Of a stretch of DNA of 64,000 nt, positions 12,251 through 23,370 are shown piece after piece (position 1 is the stretch's first letter; every line of letters starts with the position of its first letter). Source of the DNA: Heterobasidion occidentale (lineage: Eukaryota; Basidiomycota; Agaricomycetes; Russulales; Bondarzewiaceae); assembly GCA_039111635.1 (NCBI GenBank), contig JBCAQO010000005.1, positions 682,001-746,000 of the forward strand, in the 5' to 3' direction. The notes beneath the pieces were generated by a model. It was given only the letters and a program-made list of their open reading frames with translations, had not been told where the DNA came from and searched no databases. The translations under genes were made by a program, and so were the position numbers.

Positions 12251-14227
12251 ATGTTCAAGACTGTCGCTATCCTCTCTCTGGCCGTCGGGTCTGCTTATGG
12301 CCATGCTTTTATCAACGCCGTTCAAGGCGCTAACGGTTTGACGGCTACCGGTTTCGGTGTTGGTACGGGATCTCTTGTCACTCAGTGATAGCGTTCAATA
12401 CTGATAGATTTTTTTCATAGACACGACTGGGGCCATTCCCCGTAACGGTACTACTGAGCAGCCTTTCCAGGTTGACACGCCCGTGCTCAAGAACTGAAGG
12501 ACGGTGCGTACCGTGTTGGCGAAAAGGCTGTGATTTTTCTTTCAAGTTTACTTATCTATTATAGATCCTTGCGGTGCGACCCTTCAGAGTGGCTCTATCA
12601 ACATGGCTACTGAGATGGCAGCCGCCCTCAAGACCAACAACAACCAACTGCCGACCATTCCCGCCAACGGCCTTCTCACCTTGGGTATCCACCAGGTCAA
12701 CGCCGACGGCGGAGGACCTTTCGTGGCCGAGGTCAACACTGACGGAACTGGAAAGACCTGGACTGCGGTCACCGTGACCTCGCAGCCCCCTGGTGTCAAC
12801 GGTCTCCTACAGTATGTGATCCTTATTTATTCATGAAGTTCTCTTCTCATGCGCTTTTGCAGCAATGGGCCCGCGGACTCCAAGATCACGCTCCAATTAC
12901 CGAACACTTTGGCTTGCACAGGCGGTTCCACGGGCAATGCTTGCGTTATTCGTCTTAACAACGGTGGTGCGAACACTGGCTCGATCGCCAACGGTGCTGG
13001 GCCTTTCGGTGGTTGCGTCGCTGTCTCTCAGGGTAAGTCACCTTTTATGATATCCCAGGCTTCACTCGATGTAAACCAATTTATTACCAGCCAATGCTGC
13101 TGCTGCTACTGGCGCAGCTGCGACCGGTGCTGCTAACGCGGCTACCGGTGCTGCCGCAACGACAGGCAAGACCACTGGTAAAGCTGGAGGCAAGGCTGCG
13201 GCTGCGGCTGCGACTGGAGGCAAGGTTGCGGCTACAGCTGGAAAGGCTGCCAAGGGTGCGAAGGCCGCGAAGGCTGCTCGTGACGTCGTCAGGTCCCGCC
13301 ACTTCTTCCCTTCGCTCTCTGCTCGCCGTCAGGCAATAGACGATCTCGTCGCTAAACGTGAGGCTATGGACGCTGAAATCCTGGCCAAGCGTCAGAAGCT
13401 CACCGCCCAGCTCATTGATGAACTCAAGGTATGCGTTGCGCTCAATTCTCGTTTGATTCTGGTGGCTCATCTATTCCGCAGACCGCGACTGGTACCGCTA
13501 TCGACAGTTAGTACATTCCTGATGGCAGCTTTTGTCCCATCATCTCACTTATTATGATTGTAGTTCCGATTGATGCCTTGGCTGGTCACGTCGACGAGAG
13601 CGCACTGGGCGGTAACTCAACCAAGGCTGCTGGCGCTCTCCTCACGGATCAACAGGCCGTTGATATCAAGAAGGCTGTCCAGAACGCCATTGAGCAGGCC
13701 TTTGTCATCATGGCGAGCAGTCAAGTTGATGCTGGCGCAAATGGTCAGGCTGAGGTAGGCGTCTGGCATCCCATGAATTTGCAGCGTATGCTCACATCTG
13801 GATCTTCTAGGCGGTTACCGACAAGGCGAACGCTGACGCTGATGTCGCGTTCAAGGCCGGCCAGATCAAGTCTGTGAACGCTGGCAATGCTGGTGTCGGT
13901 GAACCTAACACTGCAGTCATCAACTCTCTCCTGGGAGGCAGTAAGTTAGAAGTCTCCTGTGAACCTTGCTCGATCCTGATGACCCTTCGCGCCATAGTTG
14001 CGACAGCTACTGCTGACCTGGCTGGTGCCGGCGGTGCAGGTGCAGCTGCAACCATCACGAGCGCTGCGGCGGCTTCCACCGCTGCTACTGGGGGCAAGAA
14101 GGCTGGCGGCAAGGCTGCTGCAGGTGCTGGCAAAGGTGCTGCGGCTGCAGCTGCGGCAGGGGCCAACAGAAACGCGGCAGCGGGCGGCAGAGGTGGTAAG
14201 AGCCGGTTTGCTCGCGACAGCTATTAG
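12251..14227 (+). CDS. Egh16-like (GEgh16/Gas-type) secreted protein
   Basis: Exons read by eye: 12251-12362, 12421-about 12509, 12565-12811, 12863-13032, 13091-13428, 13482-13506, 13564-13754, 13811-13940, 13998-14227. A signal peptide (MFKTVAILSLAVGSAYG) is followed by HAFINAVQGANG, the family's N-terminal signature, then DPCGATLQSGSINMATEM, a Cys-containing block (LACTGGSTGNACVIRLN) and a long Ala/Gly/Thr/Lys-rich middle and tail. The family (PF11327) includes proteins expressed in infection structures of plant pathogens and is also common in saprotrophs; its molecular role is unclear. Exon 2 runs into TGA at 12496 unless one base, probably an A in CAAGAACTG (12488-12496), is restored; with it the frame reads LKKLKD and joins the next exon in phase. 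Confidence 0.85.
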
Positions 14228-14591
14228 GAGGTGCATCCCAGAGTTGATTGATTCGATACTGGGTACATCGGAACCTTACACGAAAGGATGGTCGGTTGGT
14301 CGTGTCTTTCCTTCATAGCCCTTTTCTCGTAGCATCATTTTGTGCGGAATTCTACCATGCTTGTCTCAGATCTGGCGACTGTTGTCAAGGAAGTGAAGTG
14401 CTCAAATAGGTCCATATCTTGAACCTATGAGGGCCGACATCGACGAGATCTTATTGGCAGCACGAAGCTTGAACCGTGCGGGATAGATCTAGATATTTAT
14501 CGCCATACTACAATCCAATTTCAAATCACATCCAAAGCAAACCGGGAACATAACTTACACGATCTAACTTACAGAAATTGCTTCTTTACCT
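14228..14591. other. Convergent intergenic region
   Basis: The 364 bases between the stops of the Egh16-like gene and orc6 should hold both 3' UTRs. I see no gene. Confidence 0.6.
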
Positions 14592-16080
14592 TCACTGACC
14601 TGCACCGCTACGAACCCACTCAAATGGATGCCCCCATCTCTTCATCAAGGCGTCCATCTTCTTCTGTGCTGCCGCAGCTTCCCTCTCCACAAGAGGCGCG
14701 CGCTTCTCCCACTGGGCATAAGGGAGTAATACCGGCCGGAAGCGCGTTCTGACAGGGACGTTGAGGTCATCATCGTATTCCTCTTCCTCGTTATCGAAAG
14801 AAGGGAAGTGGTGGGCCTCGGGTCGCAACTGCGGAGTACGGACACGATATGTGTGGGTTGGAGTGCCACTATGCGTTCGCACGCGCGACTGTGCAGTGCG
14901 GCGAGGTGTAGAAGACCCGGCTATTGGTTGGGGGGGTTCGGCTAGGTGTACTCGCTCGCCCATATCGACATCTTCTAATGTAACTTTCGAAGACGAAGCA
15001 ACCAATTCCGGAGGGGGGAGTGGCATCGGGTACGTATACACTTCTTGTGGAGTCAGGGTTTTAGGTGTCTTGTAAGGCGAAGAAGAGATCTTTTGTCGTT
15101 TCGACGGACTCTCAGGAACGTAAATCTCCTCCTCGCCATCGACTGACTCGACTTCATTGGACACTGATGACCGGGAGAATGCGACCTTTCGTTTGGTACC
15201 CTGGGAAGGCGTCGCGCTTTGTGTAACGCGGAGCGCAGATTTCGTGGGCGATCTCTGAACGGAAGGTTGTCGGCTGATGGGCGGTACGGACGAGACCGCG
15301 CCAGCCTGAGCGCGCAAGTCCGCCACAGTGTTGTTGATGCGTTCGCGAAGCTCAGCGCAAGCCCGATCGGCAAGCTTCAATAGCGACGCGAAGATGTGCG
15401 GGTCGGCACCATATTCTTTGATGAAAGACTCAGTCTCCGGCTTCACTTGTTTCAACTGCCGGTGCATGGTCAGGTACGCTGAACAGATATAGTTACAAAG
15501 TACATTGCTCACATTCAACACCCGGCTTACCCAGAAGAATATCGATATTTTGACTTCCCATCCATTCACGTCCAGATCACTGAATCGTCGTCGATATTCA
15601 GTGTCTACTGTCAAGGTCCCTTCTGCTTCCCACATCCAGTTAGCGACCCGTTGAGGGCGACCTATTTTGAACTTTTCCACCAGCTCTCGATATAGCGGCT
15701 GTTCGACAGTGGGTTTAGCGATTGTCAGACGCTGAGCATGCATCTCATGTGCGTCAAGAGCAGCCTTAGTAGTTTTCAATGCGCTCGACCAGACTCTCTT
15801 GCTCAGACAAGATGCATTTCGCGCGACCTCCTCAGACACGTCGTCCGATTGAGCCTGTCCATGGCATAAATTATGGATCGACTAATGTCTACAGAGCTGC
15901 TCACCTTTGAGAAGCGAGATATGCACAAATGCTAGGAAGTCCGGGAGCCGCCTGGCCTAAGTCGTAACCTGTCCCACGACCTGTCGTCGCTCGAAGAGTG
16001 TTGTATAGCGAAATGGCTTTCGCTCGAATCTCTGCTTTGCTACAGAGACGGTTGATTTGGTCCTCTTGTGGGCTGGGCAT
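14592..16080 (-). CDS. orc6: Origin recognition complex subunit 6 (Orc6)
   Basis: Exon 1 (16080-15905) starts MPSPQEDQINRLCSKAE and continues through YDLGQAAPGLPSICAYLASQ, a TFIIB-like cyclin-fold sequence typical of Orc6. A 50-base intron (15904-15855) follows; exon 2 (15854-14592) continues through SEEVARNASCLSK and a second helical domain, then a Ser/Pro-rich basic tail ending at 14592. The tail carries SPTK, SPSKRQK and SPYKTPK, which resemble CDK phosphorylation sites; phosphorylation of ORC is known to limit re-replication. The subunit acts in the nucleus with Orc1-5 to license origins. Joining the exons as read puts exon 2 out of frame by one base near 15842-15850; one extra C there gives RLNPDDVSEE. 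An alternative start lies at 16089. Confidence 0.75.
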
Positions 16081-16089
16081 CACGTACAA

Positions 16090-17938
16090 TCTTCGTTCTT
16101 ATCGTGCCACAGAGAATGATATGTTTGATCGGGGGCAATACATTTCGAAAAGAGACGGAACATACCTGCTATAATGGGTGAAAGCCTTGATGTTATCTCG
16201 GACTGTTTCACAGGCACGATGACGCGTACGGTTGGAAATGGCGGGTATCTGCTGCCTCGGCGATACAATTTCCGTGAGATGACGCCTGATGGCGCGCTGA
16301 AAGGTCTGTTTTCAGCCCTGGAATGATTTGGTACAGATTTAAGAAACAAGAAGACTTGACAGTGGCGGACGATGGCGGACAATCGGAAACGTTGAACGCG
16401 ATCTGTGACAAGCCGTGACATGTCGCGCAAATTGATGATGTCAGCGGAAATTGAAACCCAGTTACTGCTTGCGGCGAGCATCCGAGCATCTCCACAATTA
16501 AGCCATGATATCAGTTGAAGCTTTCGGTGAGCCGCCATCAGGATTGTACGTGATGGAAAAAATCACAAAGAAATCCATCTGACATATTGAAGGCACGCGC
16601 GTCGCGGCTCTGAAGAAAATCACGGCGATTCACGATGCCCTTGTCTTTCAGTCAGGCCCCACATTGTCAGGGATTCTCATCCTCAGATGAGTGTCAGGAT
16701 GATGCATCCTTTCAAATACGATCGCTTCAGGAGAGGTCAAGAGCCTAGGTACGACCTGGTCATACGACGGACGGTACACCGCGGTGTTCGGTATGTGTAC
16801 GTACACTTGTTTCTGGATCGTGATCATTGATGCACTGATGCCTTGTGTTGGTGACCGTGAAGTCAAACAATCTTCCTAAGTTTTTCCGATCTCACACATG
16901 TCTTCCTTCAGACTTCTATTTTCCATTTTTGTCGGCCTATGGGACGAAGCGTTGCAACCGGACACTTTGCCCTGGACGTTCTGCCCCTCTTGTTTCTTTG
17001 CCTGCTTCACATGACTGCGCACTCTGCCGTGTAGACATCAGTCATGAAGCCCAGTCGATAAATCGCCCGAGCACCATATCGCTTCAATAGACCTTCCAGC
17101 TGTCTCTTCGCATATGCCTGGATGTCGCGTGAAGGCTTTGGCTGTCCACCAGATTTCTATCGTTGTCCAATGAGCTCTCATAGGGTTTCGTCCAATGCTC
17201 CCTTATACAGGGAACCTACGGGTGAGGTTAGCCACACGACGTTTCTTGACTTCTATTCCCCCTTAGTGCTTGGCATCGAGGCTTCCGCTTACGATGCTAG
17301 CTGAAATTTCCTGCATCGAATCAGGTGTTTGTGCGGGGTAGAACACTAATGATCTGCTCCCAGACGTGGAAACGCCGGCTTGTTGCGTGCGACGGTTGCA
17401 ATGAAGCATAACAAGGTGATCAACCAGAATCAAATCATGTTCGGTGTCGCATCCATCTTGATGCGAATGCGTCAACATAGGTCAGGATGGTCGAAAGCCG
17501 GGGTGAAGAAATCAGGAAGTTGAGGTGGAGAAATCAAGAGGTGGGAAGAAGCACCCAACTTTGGCTTTGCGGCTTGGCATGTTCAGGATCAATACGCATG
17601 TGTCAAACCCGTTTTTGAGACATTCCCCAACCAGCGGTGATTCTTTATTTGATTAGTTGTCCACGATTAAATGACTGCTTCATGTTAGGTTTCTAGAGGC
17701 ACTTCAATGATCTCGGTCGAGAGCGATGTCGATCTGCCACAATGTTTTCTCTTGCAACCCCTGCTCACCGAAATCCGTGATTGCGACATTGCCAGTACCG
17801 TCGGGTCCCGAACGCGAAGCGATGTTTTAAAAAAGTGCAATCATGTTGCAGTCGGACCACAAAAATTCCTACTGCTTGCTTCGTGTCTCACAACCAACAA
17901 GCTGACATTTGTGTATTCATCGTAATCGTGGCCAAATA
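16090..17938. other. Intergenic region, no gene recognised
   Basis: This 1.85 kb separates two minus-strand genes. Minus-strand frames at 16080-16538 and 16208-16495 have no recognisable domain and overlap each other. The rest shows scattered short frames only. An unannotated or decayed gene is possible but I cannot support one. Confidence 0.45.
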
Positions 17939-19017
17939 CTACAATCGCCCAGGTCCTTCAGGCGTTTGTGGCAATTCTACGATCTGTGCGAACCCTGGAT
18001 ACTGTGGTAAATTCAACTTGTGCTTTTCTGCCATTGACCTGTTTAAGTCCACATGGTCGATCAGTGTTTGAAGGGGTTCGAGCAAGGTGATTTTACTTCG
18101 GTACGAATCTGCCGCCCAGAAAATGTCGCCCCCTGAATCCTGTGACGCCCTCTTTCGGCGCTGTAAGACTGATCAATACATCCGGGTTGAGACCAATGCC
18201 CTCTGCGTTTCCTTTCTCGACGTCCCACCAGAAGGGATATCTACGGAGACGATGGGCAGCCCTGAAATCGAAAGCAATGGTAGCGCAGTATCGAACGGGG
18301 CTCGAACGGGCGGTTTGAAGGAAAATCCAAAGACTGCATCGAGTATGATGTCATGATCAGAGAGTGCCCTGCGCAGAGTATTGTCTACGACTGAGGGGTC
18401 GGACGAGGCTTGAAGAGTCAAGATGTCCATGTTCGTGCATTGCGTGTGAAGACGCTGAAGACGATGTGTTGAACGCCTGTCTACGTCGAATGATGCTGTC
18501 CAGACTCGCCTTGTATATATCTTTCAATCCAGGCTGAGGATTGTTTGTTATAGTCTCTTTGAAATGGGAGAGAATGATGAACCTACCTTGGGCATCCACA
18601 ACGTTGGCTTGTAACCAAACATACCTACTTCAATGCGTCTTTCTGATCTTGGAACCGAGATTCAAATGACACTCACTTAGATGTCTGGCAGCAACAAGTC
18701 CATCTCCCCCTTGATTTCCCGGCCCACAGCAAACGAGTACACGCGAATACCTGTCTTTATCGTACACTGTAGCAAGGGTCTGCGCACAGGCCAGACCAGC
18801 CAATTCCATCAGCTGTTTGAGAGAAATATATGAGTCCAGTCGCTCTCAAGATGCACACACAGCCAGCTTTCCTGGTCCAGGCTGAAGCGCCCGCAGAGTT
18901 CATGAGCTCTTCATCGATCTATCGCGATACATCATTTCAGACCTCCACCGGGTTACGCCCAAAGACAATGTTGCTGACCTGCTGCGCCAATTTCGCAGAG
19001 AGATAGCGAATGGACAT
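17939..19017 (-). CDS. NAXE: NAD(P)HX epimerase (YjeF N-terminal domain, NAXE)
   Basis: Starts [13 protein letters not shown] at 19017; after an intron reads [10 protein letters not shown], then [34 protein letters not shown] (the glycine-rich nucleotide loop), [50 protein letters not shown], then [18 protein letters not shown] and [16 protein letters not shown], and ends [16 protein letters not shown] before the stop at 17939. The enzyme interconverts R and S forms of hydrated NADH/NADPH so that the partner dehydratase NAXD can repair them. Two single-base losses (near 18887-18897 and 18224-18232) are needed to keep frame, and the donor at 18871-18870 reads GA where GT is expected. Since the protein is otherwise complete, I call it a gene rather than a pseudogene. 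Confidence 0.8.
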
Positions 19018-19352
19018 TTTCTGCGATGGCGCTCTAGTAGAAAGTCTCAAGTTCTTGAGAGTTTGAGCGAACGGTTATGCCGTCGTGGGGCAATGATGTC
19101 AGGAAACGGAGGCACGGGCCGGGACGGTACAGAGGACATGTCCAACTAATCGTCGTCGACGATGTATGAGTCGTTGAGGAGACCAGGGCCGTACAAGCCA
19201 CAGCGGCCTACCATACAATATATTGTTCCTTGCATTAGCAATAATGAGTTTGTATACATGGATGATGGGAGGATGCAAGTACGATGGAGGCATATGCTAT
19301 GCTAAGTGAAAGTCCCGAGAACCGCCGATAAGTAAATACAGCAAAAAATCTA
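19018..19352. other. Short intergenic region
   Basis: Lies between the NAXE start and the avl9 stop on the same strand, so it holds the NAXE promoter and the avl9 3' UTR. No other feature is seen. Confidence 0.55.
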
Positions 19353-22300
19353 TCACAGTGCCACTCCGAAAGGCTCATAATCCTGCGATCCGATGCTCTG
19401 TGCCTCTAAGCTTAGTGCCATGCTTCTGGGAGTGCCGTGTCGGTTGCGTTTGCTATCTTCCTGTTCTTCCCAGAGAGCGTGATCCTCCTTCGCCTCAATC
19501 GGATGCACATCAGGCTCATCAGTGATGACTGCGTCATAGGCATCGTCGGTAGGAACCTCCTGCATCAATGAGCTGCTGTCGAAGTCCTCCTCCGCCTCCG
19601 ATGCTTCGGGTTTCTCATATACCGATAAGGACTCATTGTCCTGCTCCGTGTGGGTCTCCTCTTCAATCGCATGAGTCTTCTCTTCGTCTTCATGAGCCTC
19701 CTGCACATTATCAACGGCTGCACCGCCCACCGCAACAGCTGATGGGACAGCGATTGCGGCAATGGGAGTCATGGTAGAGATGGTAGAAGTAGCCGGCGGC
19801 GCCGGGCTTGAGGTTAAGCTTGAGGTAGTATCGATAGATGAGCTAGAAACTATGTCTCTGTCTTTCTCTATATCCTTAGGGGGAGGTACTGGTAAAGGCG
19901 GATTGTTCTCCGCTGGCTTCGACGTAGAAAACCTCGACGCCCTCGAAGAGAAAAACGAGCCGATACCCACGCCCCACGAACCAACACGTTCCTTAGCTTC
20001 CGCAGCTGTCGTACTGGTCACGCTCGCTGGCCGCGAAGACGGATCGTCTTTCACTGGTACGGGGGGTGGGGGAGAGGACACAGGAGTGTCGGGTTTGGGA
20101 GAGTCTGATGGGCCGCTGTCAACCGGTGGATTCGATGGCGAGGTCGAGCGTTGCGCCCATCGTCCACGCATACCCTCAACGGCTTTGAAGAACCCGGTGG
20201 ATCCCGCAGTGAGCGTCCGTGAGATAGCCTCGCGGGTGGGCGCGAGCTGCTGGTCAAGTTTCAGCTCCTGGATGCCTTCAGAAAGACGCAAGGATATGTC
20301 TGCGATGGCGCTCGGCTTCTCGGTGCATGGATGCCTAAGATAGAAACATAAGTTCGCTTTAGGGGCAGAGAAAGCAAGCGGCACATACCGAGGTTCAATG
20401 ATGTCAAACAACATGGGGTCGGTGATTCGCTGCCATACCTCGAACGCATTCGTACGTTTGAACTCTGCGATCCAGACGGTGTTGAAATCCTCCATCGAGT
20501 TCGGATCGCTTCCTATATAAATTTGCTATGAGAATTCGCTCGGTGGTCGATGGATGACTGGCAAACTGACCTGATCCTGGGGTGATAAGCACCCCACTCC
20601 CTTCGCCCTTCGCCATGAAGTCGGCGTACTTGACGGATGCCAACGCGGCAGATATGTATTCTTCAAACTTTCGGAACATCAGGTGTATCCTTATTGATGC
20701 AGAACCTTACTGACCTTGATCCGCAAGTAGTCGTCGCTGCCCTTGAACCTCCTGTGGTTATCAGCATCACGCGCGCTTATGTGCAAAGGACCATACGCAC
20801 TGCATTCCTCTTCCAGCCATCTCATCTTCCCATCCGTCGTTCACGTCACGCACGATCTCGTCCATCCACTTGCGATCTGCCGCCGTGAGCGCGATCGTAC
20901 GCTCGAGCCTGGCATCGCGGAATTCAACGGCTCCCGTCTCTACATTCACGAGCAGGTCAATGTCCTTCTGCTGTGTCACGATGGAGTTAGTGCTCCCGCA
21001 CAGATACGACTTCGTTTGGGATTTGATGAGATCAAGCTGCTGCAGGGGGAGATAAGGCTGGAAGAATGCGTCCTATACTTGGCTAAGCACGCGTTCAGGG
21101 AAGCACATCAAAGAATGGAGTACGCACTTTCCCGAAGAGGTCAAGCGGAAGGCCGAGGTAAGCCAGTAAACTTTTACGGTCTGAGGTTTTCAGAGAGTTC
21201 GGCCGCGACAGAGTCGGTGCTCGGGACGCCAACGGCGGGGATCCGCAGTCATCCAGCGTCTGCAATAACCCTAAGATGCACGTTGTCAAAATCGAGTACA
21301 TCATGTTTTGAATTTGTCATGCACACCAGGAATAAGTGATATCAAGGAGTACTGGTATGTGCACAAACGTTCCACAGGGTGGCCGTAGAACATGATCTTG
21401 ATAAAAGGTCAACATGTTGCAATTGAGGAGACGACAACAGGCATACCTTTTTTTGTAAGATCAAGGCTTTGACAAGGAGCAGTGTTCGTTGTCGGAACTC
21501 CCGCACTAGTTCCCGACTGAGATGTCGTTGATTAACTACTTGAATTGATAAATGAAAACAGACGTACAGGCTAGTCCCTAAACAATGTTGAACAAAACAT
21601 TGGAGGATGAAAGAACATATGAAAAGGTGTGGCATACCCATATATAACCCACTTTCTGTCAACTGGCTCCGCAGTGAAAGTTCTAGCGATTCGTAGAAAT
21701 CTACAAGGATGCCCGTCTCCCGGAAGTCTCTGTATAGACCAACAGATAAGTTACTTACACGCGTGTCATATGAATAACAAATGATGTGACGTACCTTTGC
21801 TCGAAAAGCGCCCGAGTGACGACGCCTAATCGGTCCCTTTGACGGCAGCATAGGCAACTATTCATGGAAAGCTAGTCCGAGGAGTACTTACCTGATGGGG
21901 CCAAACACTGGCTTGGAGGCAAGCACAACGACGGCCTTCTGCACCGTTGAGCGCGTCATGTCGACCTCTTTCACAAGCAGAGAGGATGTGGCTATTTGGC
22001 GATTGCATCTATGAATTGGTCAGAATGAGCGCTTCGCCAAACAGTCGAGGTAACGCATATCAGCACTTGAAACCGGTGTCGGTTTGACACAGACGCCGAA
22101 TCAAGTTTTGATAGATGATCTCCCAAGATGGGCTGGGCATGTATGGGGTGGCAGGGCAGACACGACTGAGATTGACCGCATTTCAGCGAGCCTTTCTCCC
22201 AGCGCTCGCCCTCGATGTAGCCCTTCCCTGAAGAGTGGATGCGTGAAATAGAGAGAGGAAGAAGACGCACGAAATGCCAAATATCGTGGTCGGATTCGGC

Positions 22301-23066
22301 GAAGACGGCACAAGATGGAAATAGGAATAATCTTCGACGCTCTGAAAGGGAGTGAGCAATGACAGCGACGCGTGAAACCTTGACGCACCAATGAGCACCA
22401 TCAGGAAGTGCAAGGAAAGGCATTATCTTCGCGATCTCTTCGTCTTCAAAGACCGCGCCTTTCGAGAACTCTATTCGTGGGCCGACCTGGACGTACAGGT
22501 TACAATGAAGTGGTGATTCGAAACCCAGCGTGAGCGCAACGCACCTGATGGTTAAAGTCCACGAGCGCAATTCCAAGGACAAGAGGACCGGTCGGTGGTT
22601 GCATGAGCATTGACTCCGGACGCGCCTTCTTTGAAACCGACGACGCGCTTGTGGCAAACGATGCCACTGATTCTCGCTGTATATTGGAGGGCGGCGGAGG
22701 ATATGTGGCTTGGGCTGCGGTCTTCGGCGCGTCATAGGCATACGCAGAAGGCGTGGCAGAGGTGACTGAACTCGGCGCCGTGTAATCACTCCTGTCGTCC
22801 GGGTCCGAACTTTCTGTGGAAATCGTGTAGGGATGAGATTCTCGCTTATCTTCTGAGTGGAAGGGGAGTCAGGAAACGCGTTTGAGTGGCGAGGCGAAGC
22901 GGCGGGCGAAGAAAGGGAGATAGAACGTGCGGACGCGGTGTCGGCGTCGTCATCGTCATCGTCAAGAGGATCGTGGCCGTCGTGAGCGTGGTATCATGAT
23001 CGTGGTCTCCATGGTCGATGATAAAGTGAGAGTTGGTGCTGTTTGGTCAGCTTCCAGCGCTGCCAT
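19353..23066 (-). CDS. avl9: Late secretory pathway protein Avl9 (DENN-related)
   Basis: The N-terminal exons contain MLMQPPTGPLVLGIALVDFN followed by HQVGPRIEFSKG, the start of the Avl9 domain, then PFLALPDGAHW, SYFHLVPSS, the block around FGPIRRR and RDFRETGILVDFYESLE. The C-terminal half has RTIALTAADRKWMDEIVRDV, KFEEYISAALASVKYADFM, DFNTVWIAEFKRTNAFEVW, DPMLFDIIEPR, HPCTEKPSAIADI and LSEGIQELKLDQQLAPTRE, then a Ser/Pro/Thr-rich acidic tail to the stop at 19353. Avl9 acts in exocytic transport from the Golgi and is distantly related to DENN-domain Rab regulators. The ATG at 23066 (MAALEADQTAP) is my choice; coding-like sequence continues a few codons further upstream. Three one-base frame repairs are needed near 22840, 22992 and 23035 within an Asp/His-rich N-terminus. 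Confidence 0.8.
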
Positions 23067-23370
23067 ATCGTCGACTTCGGTGAGAAGGATGATGTTCGTG
23101 GTCAAATCAGAAATGAAGCTCGTGACTAGCTTAAGCTACTTTCGTTTGTAGTCATATTATGTAATCTCTAGTCTTCTCTAGAGTGCTTAAACTTTTACCA
23201 ACTTGACCGACTTGCCGCCGTCGTCGACAGCAGCGCTATCCGTGGCAGGGCCTAGTTGCGTAGATACGATGATTGCGAAATCCTGGCTATATCAACCCGC
23301 TCACCATCAACTCAACATGCCAGACACCTCTTGCTTCGCACGGCATCTGTTCTTCGCTCAATAACACACC
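23067..23370. promoter_or_regulatory. Divergent promoter region, avl9 and DUF4246 gene
   Basis: About 300 bases separate the two outward-reading starts, so both promoters must share it. I see no clear TATA box or conserved element. Part of the avl9 side may still be coding, since an avl9-like frame (FISDLTTNIILLTEVDD) continues upstream of 23066. Confidence 0.4.

Noticed and set aside
16080..16538. 152-codon minus-strand frame as an N-terminal extension of orc6
   Set aside because: It ends at a stop just before the orc6 start, in a different context, with no Orc6-like sequence.
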